The translations under genes were made by a program, and so were the position numbers. Below the pieces are notes generated by a model. That model was given only the letters and a program-made list of their open reading frames with translations. It did no database searches and was not told where the DNA came from. From Mortierella alpina (taxonomy: Eukaryota; Mortierellomycota; Mortierellomycetes; Mortierellales; Mortierellaceae): 64,000 nucleotides of DNA. This document shows positions 48,651 to 60,754 of this stretch, in pieces. How positions within the stretch are numbered: the stretch's first letter is position 1; every line of letters begins with the position of its first letter. The stretch is taken from positions 748,501-812,500 of the forward strand of contig JANATF010000014.1 in NCBI GenBank assembly GCA_029449245.1. The letters are read 5' to 3'.

Positions 48651-50380
48651 TTAACTCTCAGACAGATCGGCTGGTGCTCCTTGCTTCTCATTCTCAGAAG
48701 ACTGGCTGCAGCCAAACTCCGGACTGCCCATACACGAGACATCGTAGCCGTTATCGCTCAAGTATCGCCGGAAGGCTTCGTCCTCCTGGCTTAGATCCTG
48801 CTTGGACAGGTCAGGGATCAAGAGCCATGTGAGCAAGGCACCCACCAGCGCAAGAGTCGACGCAAAGATGAACACCCGTCCTTGGCCCAAGACTGCATCC
48901 CCATGACCGAATCGAACAATGGCTGATTTAAAGACCGCTGTACCGCAGATGGCGCCCACTTTACCTATCGCAGCCGACCAGCCATAGGCCGTTCCTCGCA
49001 CCGCGGTTGGAAACACCTCTGCTGAGACCAGGATAACCATATCTCCAGGTCCATATTCTCCCATCATCAGAAAGATTCCGTACACGACCACGAACAGAGG
49101 AAAGATATTGAGCAAATCTTTATAAAAGACGCCCATGATGATTCCCAGTGTACCCTGCATCAAGAATCCGAATGCCATGGTCTTCTTGCGTCCGATCCAA
49201 TCAGCCGACAACGCTCCTGCGACGCACCCAGGCAGGTAGAAGACGTTGAGCAGACACATCCAGCCTGCTGTCTTGACCAAAGGCGCGTCTGCTCCAAGAG
49301 CTGTGTCGAGGATCGTCCCAGCAAAGAGGCCGAACGGGTACAAGATAAAGTCGTACAGGAACCAAGTTCCTGCAGTCCCAAGTAGGTACCTCCAGTAGCG
49401 ACGGATAATGAGAAGGTAGGGCACGTTCCTCTTGATCGCATTACGCTGATATATTTCTGAATCGGTCATTTTCAATCGAAAATACAGCACCGAAAGCGCT
49501 AATGGCGAAAACGAAGGCATATGGTCAGTGGAAAGCCTTCGCAAGTACTGTAGCTCATGTTGATAGAGTTCATCAAACTGTGGCTAACTTACGAGGAAGA
49601 ACACCTAGCGCAAAGCTGGCTCTCCATATGACCTCGTAGCTGCACCCGGCCGCAGCCAGAACCAACGGCACCAACGCCGCGAGCACGAATCCAAAATCGA
49701 TGACTGTGTTCGTGACCAGCACCACAATGAGCCCGCGGCGCCCCCGGGCCAAGCTCTCGGCCGATTCAGAGGCGTTTGCAGACGAGCATGGGTACTCACC
49801 GCCGACACCAACACCAAGTATTCCGCGGTAAACAGTCAAGGCCCAGAAGAGTCCTTCAACTGAACCGTTGGCACCATAGGCGCCTGCACAAAGGGCCGCA
49901 CCCAGAATCACCAGGAACGTAGTGACCATGAGGCCCACCTTGCGCCCAACTCTGTCGCAAAGATAGCCGAGTCCTATCTTGTAGGGAGCAGCGACGTGTT
50001 AACGAGTCTGTCACGTTAGAGCCAAGAAAAAGATCATGTTCACTTGACGAGGCTTTACCTGGCCCATAACAACTCCAACGAACATGGCGACTCCAAGACG
50101 GGTGGATATCTCTGCCGTGAATGCATCTCCGTATAGCCTCCCGAAGCACACATTGAGCAGTGACAGGACTCCGACTTGGTATCCGTCCGACATCAATGCA
50201 AAGCCTAAGAGACCGCAACAGTGGACGATAGTCTCTCTTAGTCGCTCCCTCCTGCTCTATCGGCATATGCACTGTGTGCTGTTTACCTGAGAAGATGACG
50301 TTGAAAAGAGGTGACAAGCGAACCCTTTCGCGGGCGTACTCCGCGTCTCGTGGATCTTTGCTGTTGATAAGGTCTGTCAT
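48651..50380 (-). CDS. MFS permease, Git1-like (copy 2)
   Basis: Exons 50380-50287, 50204-50059, 49977-49593 and 49498-48651 give 490 residues. It follows copy 1 nearly end to end: GFALMSDGYQVGVLSLLN, CDRVGRKVGLMVTT, GVGGEYPCSSANASESAE, LYFRLKMTDSEIYQRN, GEYGPGDMVILVSAEVFP and RGTAYGWSAAIGKVG. About twelve membrane helices. The first intron lies at the same codon as in copy 1 but has a normal GT donor. Introns 2 and 3 are absent from copy 1, so one copy lost, or the other gained, two introns since duplication. Substrate is as uncertain as for copy 1; glycerophosphodiester or phosphate-type anions are likely. Confidence 0.88.
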
Positions 50381-51131
50381 AGTGTATGAGATTCTGAAGT
50401 GAGAGGCAGAAGTTGACAGTGTTTTTTTTTTGGACAAGAACAAGAGTCAAGGAAAGAAAGGAGGTTCTGTTGGAGTTGGTGGTGGCTAAAGAAGCGCCCT
50501 TACCTTTTCATGTTCCCTTGCTGGCCTCCTTTATTCCGGGTTACTGTCAAGCCTGTCCTTGGACGGTAACAGGCATACCTTGCCAGGACGAGGAGAAGGA
50601 CTCATGCGTGCTATCCATAAGCTGGAGACACGCGATCCCTAGGAGTAGTCACTCTGAAGTACAGGGTGGGAGGATGAGGAATGGCGGGGATGAGAAGGAG
50701 GGGCTGGAGAATGGTGTTGAGTGCTATTAATTCCGCGTAAAGTAGCGTGTTGCCGGTAGGTCGAAGTAGAAATGAGCCTACCTCATTTGAAATGCACTCG
50801 CATAATTGTCAAGAACGGAAGGAAGCAGGAATGGGAGGGCAGAGACGAGGGATGGCGGTGCCCATTCTGAAAGAAAAGAGCGCAATTCCTATTGCAGGGG
50901 TGTGTTTGTGGAGGACAGTAGCTGGAAGTGTGGAAGATGCAGGGATGGAGGAGCGGACGGTCAAGGATGTGTGGAGCAGACGGACAGAACGGAGGAAAGA
51001 AGCGCGTGGGGGGGGGGAATGCGCGTGGAGGAAAAATGCACGGGCTTTTTTTATTTCAACTACGAACGAGCGTACCGAGCCAGTCGTCCTCGTGAGTATG
51101 GAGTGCTAAAAACGAGCTACGGCGCTGCATT
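50381..51131. other. Intergenic region
   Basis: It lies between the 5' end of permease copy 2 and the 3' end of the lipase gene. A plus-strand ORF (50806-51246) is compositionally odd and overlaps the lipase 3' end. I see no real gene here. Confidence 0.6.
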
Positions 51132-52384
51132 TCAAAACAACTGCGAGAGACAGTTGGCTGTCTTGGCCTTGGAGGGGTCCAGCTGGTTCAAGACGAACTG
51201 GAGCACGACGTTGGAGTTGACCATCGTGACTATTGTCGGGCGATGAGTGATGGCAGCGGGGTGGAGAGAGACAAAGAGAGAAAGCGTCGGTGAGTTCGAG
51301 GCTGACCGTCAGAGAGATGCGCCAGTTGGTGCAGGGGAAGGAAGCAAGTGCTGGCTACTTACGATGCTCGTTCAACGAGAGAAGGCAGAGGTTCTGGAGA
51401 AGGATGTTGGTGACACCAGGGTGGTCCTGGAAGCAAGTCTGGTAGGGCGTGACAACCTCGTCGAACCTGGTTGCGAGTGGATCAAGGGGTCAGGAGGATA
51501 ACGAGTCAAATAGATCTGAAGCGCAGGGGTAGTGGCAGATGAAAAGCCGGGTTCTTACTTGGTGGCAATGTTGGAGTGGATGACACCCTCAGCTGTGTCT
51601 CCACCAGCATTCAGCTTCTTGATAAAGTCTGATGTGTCGACTATCAACGCGAGGGTGCACAGAATCAAGAGTGCGTTAGAAGGAGAGACTGAGTGACCAA
51701 GAGAACAGGCAAAAGCGCAAAAGCATGCTCTAGGACCCAAGACTGACCCATCTGCATGAAGGAAGGCGCGATCGCGTCAAGGAGCGGCTTCGAGGGATCA
51801 AAGAGCTTCAGGGCCTTGGCAATCGTAACAATCGAGCTCAGCGTGGTGCCGTGGTTAATGGGCGAGATGCCAACGTGCCGGTTGACCTTGCCTGCACCAG
51901 TCAGGTACTTGATCCAATAGCGCGCTAGGATCCCACCTTGCGAGTGGCCCACGATGTCAACCTGCGTTGCATTCAGCTTGGCCAACACGTTGTCAACAAA
52001 GTTGCCCAACTCTTGAGAAGAATCCTCAATGGGAGCCAGGCCGCCAAAGGTATCTTGCTTGTATTTGCCGTAGGTCAGCGCAAAGACACAGTAACCCTGC
52101 TTGATCAAAACAGGAGCAAAGTCCTTCCAGGAGTCAAGCGTCAGAAGTGTCGCATGGACGAGGATCAGAGGGCGTGGGTGGGCCTCGGTAAGCTTGCAGT
52201 TGTAATTGTTCAACCCAGTGACTTCGCGCTTCTCGAGATGAGCAGCAATGGCACTCATGGTCGCAGGAGAGGGACCAGCAGCAATTGGATCCACGGTCGG
52301 TAAGGCCACGACCTGCACGGCGGACAAGGCTAGGAGAATGGCAGCTGAGGTAGCACTCAGGACAGACGAGATGGTGAACTTCAT
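51132..52384 (-). CDS. Secreted lipase (class 2 type alpha/beta hydrolase)
   Basis: Exons 52384-51748, 51640-51559, 51466-51363 and 51229-51132 give 306 residues. A signal peptide (about residues 1-29, ending VQVVALP) and a short pro-like region precede the enzyme. RPLILVHATLLTLDSW forms the oxyanion strand, VDIVGHSQGGILARYW holds the nucleophile Ser in GHSQG, FDEVVTPYQTC the likely Asp and NEHLTMVNS the likely His. This fits the Lipase_2 family of esterases. It would hydrolyse esters outside the cell. The first start upstream (52696) would destroy the signal peptide, so 52384 is chosen. Cys residues near the C-terminus may form disulfides. Confidence 0.9.
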
Positions 52385-53934
52385 GTTTGCGTTGCCTGGG
52401 GAAGTGATGGAGTTCGTAGAAGAGGTGAGAGTGTCCGTTGGCGAGGAGAGACTAAAATGCTGCAGACGAGGTTTATTCGTGTGAATGAGGAAGAAAAGGC
52501 GACAAAGGCCTGCTGTATTTGTACCTTTGCGCTTTCTAGACGCTATTGCAACTCGCTCAAGGTGCGTCCTAGCACCAAGTCGCTGATTGATTACTAGCGA
52601 GGTATGCACGCGCATGGATGGCCAAGGGTAAACAGAGAAGGAAAGCGGACGGGTGCTGCACAGTGTACTGAACACTTGACGCGGTACCCCTGACAACCAC
52701 GGACTACAAGCTTACAGGTCATCGTGTAGCAATAGCCCATGTATACACCCCACCGCTTCCAGGCGTATACGCTATCGACTTTTAACGGGCTCAGCCATGC
52801 TTTGTAAATATGCATTTTAAGGCTCACAGTGTGCAGGGCAAGTGCTAGGATCGTCCACGGTGGACTCCTGACCTGTAAAAGTTGGATTGGCATAACCCCA
52901 CGCTGAAAAGATGGTCGAACGGCATGCCGCCTGCACTTGCATATTATTGAGGTGAGGTGTGACAAAGACATCAAACAAACCATGGAGAAACAAACATGTC
53001 CCTCCACACTCGCAACCCACAAGAGTCTGTGCTCCTCCTGTGACAATTCACTTAATAAGCCTGTATGTTGGTTCGCCAGTCCGAGCTCGCACGGCCTATC
53101 ACTTTATACGCCGAAGGCTCTTGTTTTGCTAGCTGACCTTTGCCTCCACATCTACGGATCATCTTGGGTTTACTTTCATCTGCGTGCCTGAAAAAGCAGA
53201 ATGCTGCAGGCACCTAAACCAAAGTGCAATCAATCATCGAGTCAAGAATTTGCAAACACGCGATAGGCATCGGCTTGACAGGACTAGAGCTGCGGCTATG
53301 CTCCCTTTTTAGCGTGCATTTGCCCGCCTCTTCGGATATTGCGGTCCGGTCCGGCCACTCAAAGGAATCAGCGACAAACGCGTGGCGAATGCGCATGCAT
53401 GTATCATACCCCAGGCGAATCTGCGTGCACTTTGCCTCAGTTCACGTCAGAAAACCCCGAGTGAAGTCTTGTCGTGGGGACTGATTCCGAAACGGTGATA
53501 ATGTGATGCTACCGGTATGACTGGCTTGTTCAGAGCGAGCTCCATCGTCCAAGCTGCTTGAATCGCAGTTATAGCCAATTTCAAGAATGCAAATGTCCCT
53601 TGGCTCACTCTGGCAACTAGTCATCATCTTGGCTTGCCACTGTCCCTCCTCGTTCTGCTTGTCGCTTGTGTAGAGGTTGTGGATCTGCTGGCATTCGTCA
53701 CAAAGATCATATGTCAGTGTGAAGCGACGATTGCTTTTGAGCTCCCGAACCTGGGGTTAAAGAAGTCACCCTACTCAAGCAAATGGATCGATTTCGCAAC
53801 TCAGATGGTGAAGATAAGCAAACCGAAAAAAAAGAGTGCCTGGCCCGAGGCAGCACACTTCCAGGGCTCGAGAAAAGTGGGTGGAAAGATCAAACATCTC
53901 AACTCTGCCAGACCCAAGTCTAGGTGCAATGACC

Positions 53935-54308
53935 TTGCAATGCCGCCTCTGAAGAGCATGGCTTCCCTCCAGGAACCTTCGGCTGCGGACTTACCACCTC
54001 GACACCGCTCTTTTTCTCGATTTGTGTGCCGCTCTGGGACATGCTCGAGCCAAAAAGGAAGGTGCGTTCAATGCGAGCTTGTCGCGTGTCTGTCTCTGCC
54101 CTGTCCTATGTGCTGCCGGCCCATAAAGCCGAACCAGGTCGTTGAAACCCCCACAGACTCTCTTTCTTCTCTTTCTTGTCAATCCTTCACTAGCGCCTTC
54201 CAGACCAAGAGTAAATTCAATGAATGAGCTTTGCAATGCCGTTTCGGAATGAGCTAGGCAAGCACCCAGGAACCGTCTACAGCGGACTAACGACCTCGAC
54301 ACCACTCT
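53935..54308. repeat. Degenerate direct repeat (two ~80-bp copies)
   Basis: Copies at 53935-54017 and 54231-54308 share TTGCAATGCCG, CCAGGAACC, GCGGACT and ACCTCGACACC in the same order with similar spacing, ~296 bp apart. They could be remnants of a tandem duplication or a short interspersed element. Confidence 0.65.
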
Positions 54309-54910
54309 CTGGGGGTTCGTACTCGTTTTCAGGTGGAGGGTGTCGCGTCTTTGGTCAAGGTTGAGGTAAAGGGGAAGTTATGTGGTGTCTGTAGGGAAGT
54401 CTGCGGGTGCAGGTGGTCATAAAGTCATGGTGGTGCTCACATTAGTTCATATCAGTCCTATGGAGACATGTTTTTTGAATCGAATCCAAACTCTGTTCAT
54501 ACCATGGCGATCAATTGAGCTCGACTTCGTTATGTTGTGATAGTCCTATTGGATTGGGTCTAACTAGCGTGCATTGACGCGCGTTCCTCCATCGCAATTG
54601 GTGCCTTATCTATCTCGGAACAAGACGTGGAGGGACTGGCCAGAGGAGCGTACAGTGGGCTGTTCAGGCACGTTCGGCTTTGGGGCATTGGTCGGGATCC
54701 GCACTGTTCCCAGCCCCCGAGTCCAATAGGCGCGACGCATTGAAGGTTTGTTACACGGCGAAATGAAGGGTTCATCTCCAAATCTGAGTATGTCCAAAGG
54801 GATTGTAGCCCTTTATGGAGCCAATCGTACTGCAGTGCCGATCGTGGGAGTGCCACCAGGCTTTTTGGTGATGGATGCAGCTGAGTGTGAGTGTGAAAGA
54901 AAAAGAGAAG

Positions 54911-55095
54911 GATAGAGAGAGAGAGTGAGTGTGAGTGAGATTGAGAGTGAGGGTGAGAGTGAGAGTGAGTTGGAGTGAGGCGCGAGAGTGAGAGAGTGAG
55001 AGAGTGAGAGAAAGTGAGAGCAGCTTCGTGGGGTTGCACAGACACAGGCAGCAGCCTGTCCCCCAAGCCTCGTCCTTTTTCTGTTTCTTCTCCCG

Positions 55096-55130
<35 letters not shown>

Positions 55131-55131
55131 G
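54911..55131. repeat. GA- and CT-rich simple sequence
   Basis: GAGAGTGAGT-type repeats up to 55019, then a CT run of over 30 nt at about 55093-55131. Confidence 0.85.
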
Positions 55132-55604
55132 TTTGTCGATTCTTGATTTCAGCAGCAACTCCACAATTCGAAATCAGCTACACCCCCATTCGGGATCCAA
55201 AGCGTGCAGAGCAGGCAAACAACAAGGGCTCGGCTTTTCAAGTGCTTCAAAAGAAGTAACCTTATCAAGCGGCCTCAAACGTCGTTAATATTCCCCCTGC
55301 GGCTCTTAGGATACAGTAACGTTTTCAGAACATACGAGGAAAAGGTATACAAGCTTCATATGGCGCTTAGCTCATTTCAGTCGATGGATTCATTTAGGAT
55401 GAATGACCTCGACAGGCTGTCATGGGAAAGATCAAGGAGTGCGGGGGGCGGGAGTGTGTCGTATCTTTCCCTGTGCGTGTCATCATAGCCTCTGCCTCTG
55501 TCATATTCATGCTGTCATTTTTAAGCAGCCGACATCCGCCCGCTTTCTCTTTCAGTTCTCTCTCGCCCCACCTCTGTTTTTCGCTTCTCTTCGTCGTGAG
55601 AACC

Positions 55605-58600
55605 ATGGCACCCATACTCACAGCACTCAAAAAGTTCATTCGCCACGGAAAGCAAAAACACAAGAACACCTCTCCCAGCAGCACCTCAGACACCGGTGCT
55701 GCCATCAGCTCCGTATCGCGCTCGACAGCCCATTCTTTTCACACCCACACCAAGGGTCTCTCTACCGCCGAGTCCTGTCTCTCAGCTTCCTCGCCTCCTC
55801 ACTCTCGCTGTGCTTCTTTTTCTCATCCTCGTTCCCGCTCTTGTTCTCGTTCCTCCTCTCACTTGCACGCTACCACTCCCTTGGGCTCCTCCACCCTCAG
55901 CAAGATGCCTCAGTCCACGCCGGTCTCAAGCGGATCGCCTCCTAGTCAAGCAACTGCTGCTGCAAGTGCTACAGGCAGTAGCATGATCGACAACGGCCAC
56001 ATCGGGCCTGATGGAATTGTAGTGTCCTCCGTCAACCACTTTACGGTCGATCCCGAAATTACGCATCGACAGAACGAGCAGCAGCAGCAGCACGGCAATA
56101 GCAGTTACAACGGCAATGCCGCCACTTTCAACAATAACCACAACAATACGGAGACTGCCTCGAGAATGGTTGAAGAGCAGAAGCAGCAGCGAAGCAGGAT
56201 GCCAGTTTACCCGGGCCTGGAGCGGTTCACACTCCTGGAGAAGATGGGCGAGTAAGTCTAAACGATGGTCGATTGCGTTACGTTCTGGCTGTGCCGAAGA
56301 TAAAGGGGAAATGGGCTCCACTTTGGTGCTCCTACCTACGGTGTGTGGTTGCTACACCAGCGAAACTTCATGACGCTGGTATTTCATCACCGCAAGGAGT
56401 GGCACATTGCACCCTCCCCTCAGCTGGTTTCCAATGCTTTGACGGCGTCAATAATCATTAGCATTGGCCGCCCTATCGCACTCATCGGCATTACACCAGT
56501 TCCATTCTTCAGCTCTCTCTGCCCCTCTCTCTCTCTCATTTCTTCTCCGTGATGCGGTCATTGTTCACTAGCCTATTCACTGCACAGCCGAGAATTAATA
56601 TCTCGTTGCCAAGTTGCATTTACTTGAGACAGAGAATCAAAACTCTCTTCGATGGATCGTTCTTTAGGCAGTGCTGGCTTACGGCAGCGGGGTGTCTGTG
56701 TGTGGCGGACATTTGAGGTGCATTAAGATTAAGTCTGCTGCGGGTCCGCAGGGGAACCTTGTCTCTTCTTAGCGTCCCTTGGACGTCCACTCTGTCTCAC
56801 TCCTCCACCGCCCTTGTTTCCGTCTCTCTCCTCTAGCGGCGCATTCAGCAATGTGTACAAAGCCCACGATACCAAAGCCGATCGCATTGTCGCTGTCAAG
56901 GTTGTCCGTAAATACGATATGAATGCACACCAGGTTTGTTCAATAGTCCTTTGCTCGTTTGAAAGTGGTGGGTCCTCTTTTCCCACGATGCTCTCAGCCA
57001 CATTCTCATCACTGTCCTGTTTCCTTACTGCCCACAGGATAGACATCTCCATCGCGACATGAAAAAGAAGCCGCGGGTAACTGAGGTACGCGAAACGTGA
57101 GATCAACCTTACACTGGCAACTGTTGATAATGAACTCTTTCTTGACCGTGATCCGAGATTGACTGGGCTACTTTATACCTCTCTTTTTCTGCCCCATCCT
57201 TTGTGTCCTTCCCACAGCGCGCCAACATTCTTAAGGAGGTGCAAATCATGCGGCAGCTGGACCATCGAGGGATCATTCAACTCTACGAGTTTGCAGAATC
57301 GGACGAGAACTATTTTCTTGTACTAGAGCTGGCGCAAGGAGGAGAGTTGTTCCATCGGATAGTCAAGCTTACCTACTTCTCTGAGGACCTGGCGCGGCAT
57401 GTGATTGTCCAAGTCGCCCAGGCGATCCGATATTTGCATGAGGAAAAGGGAGTTATCCACCGCGATATCAAGCCAGAGAACATTCTGTTTGAGCCCATCC
57501 CTATCATCCCTTCTCCGCCAGGATTCAAACCATCAGAGGAAGAGGAGAAGGAGGATGAAGGAAATTTCCAGCCTGGGGTCGGTGGAGGCGGCATTGGTCG
57601 AGTCAAGATTGCGGACTTTGGGCTGTCCAAGATTGTCTGGGACGAGCAGACAATGACTCCCTGTGGAACCGTAGGATACACGGCACCCGAGATCGTTAAG
57701 GACGAACGTTATTCAAAGTCAGTGGACATGTGGGCCATGGGGTGTGTTCTTTACACTCTACTTTGTGGATTCCCACCCTTTTACGATGAAAGCATCCAGG
57801 CCTTGACAGAGAAGGTTGCACGAGGACAGTTTACATTCCTGAGTCCCTGGTGGGATGAAATTTCAGCTGAAGGTAATATGCAACGCCTTGGCAATCATCA
57901 TGTCCCGAATTGTTTTGTTGTTTTTGCGATATCTAAAGCAGCACCTTATTCCTATAATAGTCAAGGATCTCATCTCGCATCTGCTCTGCGTCAACCCTAA
58001 GGAGCGATATACCATTGACCAATTCCTAGCACACCCTTGGATCAAAGCTGGCGAATATGCGACCACGGAACAGACGCCGGAGACTGCTCCAGAGTCCTAC
58101 GCTCTGCCGAATGCATTTGCAGAGAACAAGGTCCTCGCCAGTGTTGCAGCTATGACGCCGGATTATGGAACACCTCTTCGAACACCCAAGACGCCCTACA
58201 AGCGCCGAGCCGAGAATCCATTGTCGCCGGGTGTAGGCCTTCGGGAGGTCTTTGATGTGTCGAATGCAGTGCATCGTATGGGTGAAGAGTCTCGTCGTCG
58301 CTATGCACACCAGGGCTACGGACTGCAGCCAGGCGATGCCCACCAACGTCAAGCATTTATGACACATCTGAATGAAGAGGACGAGGACGAGGGCCACTCC
58401 TCAGATGGATCTGGATCGGTCATGAGTGAGGACGAGGTGATCGCGGCTGGCATGGGTGGCGTGAAAATCGGTCAAGCACAGGACCGAAGCGCTCTGCAAA
58501 GACAGCAGCAAGAGTATCAGCGTGCTCAGGAGCTCATCGCGGCGGAGAAGCACCGCAAGTACATGCGACAGCAGCAGCAGGCGGGCCAAGCGATCCCATC

Positions 58601-58880
58601 ACATCACATCACACCGTCGGTTGCCTCGTCCTCAAATAAGCGGTTCCATCAAGCAGGCGCCGCTCCTGCCATCAGCAGTGGCCGGACTGGAGGCTCTGCG
58701 GCTGGCACTAATGCTACCACGTCATCCGTCAGGCATCGCCGCACTGGGTTCGAGCTGAATATGAACCAGGCTACACTCCTGAAGCGCAGGGCCAAGAACA
58801 ACACCCCGCTTCACCTAAATCAGACAATTGAGGCCCAGGAGCTGCTGCAAAGGCAGCAAGCACAAGCATTGGCAGTTTAA
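55605..58880 (+). CDS. RCK2: Rck2/Srk1-type MAPK-activated protein kinase
   Basis: Exons 55605-56251, 56837-56933, 57038-57085, 57218-57872 and 57961-58880 give about 788 residues. Exon 3 may instead end at 57076, three codons shorter. A Ser/Gln-rich head (1-205) precedes the kinase domain. ATP-binding Lys237 lies in VAVKVVRK, the catalytic Asp347 in VIHRDIKPEN, and the metal Asp397 in KIADFGLSK. The activation segment is TMTPCGTVGYTAPEI. The insertion between HRD and DFG (Pro-rich then acidic, ending GVGGGGIG) and RANILKEVQIMRQL match the fungal Rck1/Rck2 and Srk1 kinases, which act under stress MAP kinases such as Hog1/Sty1. The long tail (from about 500) is Gln-rich with TPDYGTPLRTPKTP, possible MAPK sites. 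Confidence 0.93.
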
Positions 58881-58971
58881 CAGAACACCTTGCAGATACA
58901 CCTTTGTAGTTATTTTTTTTTGTTCACCATGATGACCCTTTATGATACATGATTAATGACAATAAAATAGT

Positions 58972-60547
58972 TTATTCATTGACATCCATGCTGACGAGCT
59001 TTAACCGAGGTCCTTGGGCGCTTTCCTGCCTCAACCGTTTATGTGTCAGACTGTGTTCCATCTCGTCCATAATGTTCCTTTGTTCCTGACGCATTCTCCG
59101 CCTTTCCTTCCTCCAGTCTTCCTTGCTGTTTGTCATTGCATTTCCGCCAGGCGCAGCACCGGCCGGCGTTAAATCACTGTTCAGCGACTCTCCACGATGG
59201 TGTCCGCCCAGCATGTCGTATCGAAGGTGACCACTTTCCCGACTGGAGGCAAGGAGTAGTTGTTGTCGTTTTGCAAACTCAAAGTTCACGACAGGCAAGG
59301 TCTCCAGTTTGGCGAGTGCCCGCCGGTCGATGGTTTCAGCGGATTCCTGTTGTTCTTCCTTAACGAGCAGCATGTCGGCCGCTGTAACTGATGTCGATGT
59401 GGATCCATCCTTGTGCGCTGCCGCCATCGCGACCTTGTTTTCTACTGCCATTAACCGCTTCAGGTTGGATTCCACAAGTCGAGATTGTTCCGCATTAAGT
59501 TCCCTGATCTTTTGAGGATCCGATGGTCGTTTTACAAAGACCTATATCGTACAGAGAGATACGCAATTGATAGGCTTTAGATTGCGATTTTCATAAAAAA
59601 AAAAAACAAAATACTCTCCGCGATATGTCCATCAAATTGAGCGGCATTATTGTTGACTTACAGGTGTTTGCTTGTACGAGTGTTTGCTGGGGAAGGGCGG
59701 TAGATGGTCTGGGACTATTGTGCGGGCGGTGATCTTTGTTCCTGGAGCTGAGGAAGCATTCTGACCATCCTGATTGTCCTCGTCCTCGCTGTCGGAATTG
59801 TCCTCAATGTCAGAGTCCAGGAGCAACGTCTTTGTTTCCTTCTTCTTTTGTCCTTTGGCGATTGTCTCCTGCAGGGGTCCAAGAAGCAGCGGCGTTTCTG
59901 TTAAGAAAGATGTAGAACGATTAGTTCAGATTGTCATTTTCCATATATTCCTTTTTTTTCATCACGATCCCTTTTGCATCACGCCGAGGGATTCCTTCAT
60001 TCTTCCAGTATCTCCTTACTCGAATGCGATGCCTTCCTGACATAAGAACCCAAGCTAGCTGGACTCATTTTCATATCGGTGAATGCCTGCTCCAGATCGT
60101 GAAGGTTCGGTCGAGTTCGTCCTGCGAGTTCTGCATAAGAGTGTGTGATAGAGTACATTTGTTGGGTATCTGAAGCAGAGAAAAGCGCGCGATGTACAGA
60201 GTTAGCACCTGTCCGCGTTCGCCTTTGGCAATAACGATGGCTCGAGTTCAAGTGGGACAAGCTTTCTCCTTACAGTTCTCGAATGCCTGGGTGAGTGCAT
60301 CCAGTGCAGAGGCCGTGATGCCTTCGAATCCTGCGTCCAGTGCCAGCACAGAGACGAGTTTTTTGCTTGCGGCGTCAGCGCCGGCTCTGTCCATGACATG
60401 AAGAGGTTGCTTGGATGGCTGTGATTTCGATGGCCGTGAGGCTTGTTGTGAGGGTGCATGAGCCCGCGATCTCTTGTTGGGCATGGGGATCGTTGCTATG
60501 ATGTCTGACATTTGTATGGATTGTGCAGCGGATGTCGTTCCTTGCAA
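58972..60547 (-). CDS. TAF8: TFIID subunit TAF8
   Basis: Exons 60547-60274, 60169-60020, 59897-59662 and 59541-58972 give 409 residues; an in-frame ATG at 60511 would remove 12. The N-terminal histone fold (about 45-135) includes SALDALTQAFENYTQQ and TRPNLHDLEQAFTDMKM. After an acidic linker comes the TAF8 C-terminal motif IVPDHLPPFPSKHSYKQTPV, followed by VKRPSDPQKIRELNAEQ. These are hallmarks of TAF8, which pairs with TAF10 by histone fold in TFIID and aids nuclear import. The last ~170 residues are charged and less conserved. Its stop lies 91 nt from the kinase stop (convergent), and its start faces SmF across ~200 nt, suggesting a shared promoter region. Confidence 0.92.
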
Positions 60548-60754
60548 AAGGGATCGTCGAGGCTGTCGTCGGTGGTCGCTGCGTGATTAGACCGTGTGTC
60601 AACTTTGGCGTGCAGTGAAGAGCAAGTTTTGCTTAATTTTGAGTGGTCTCCTTTTTCGGTGACGTTTTTTTGTTGGAGCGTTGAATCCTCTAAGAGTGGT
60701 TCACTTTTGATAACTACTGCAACCGTTCCTCACCCCCACAAGCACTTCTACATC

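Larger units (their letters stand above)
52385..55604. other. 3.2-kb divergent intergenic region
   Basis: It lies between the lipase and the kinase gene, transcribed apart. It holds a degenerate ~80-bp duplication (53935-54017 and 54231-54308), GA-rich simple sequence (54911-55019), a CT tract (55090-55131) and the kinase leader. Several ORFs of 60-200 codons lack family features or consistent splice sites; I call none. Confidence 0.55.

Noticed and set aside
50806-51246. 146-codon plus-strand ORF
   Set aside because: Purine-rich composition; it overlaps the antisense of the lipase 3' end.
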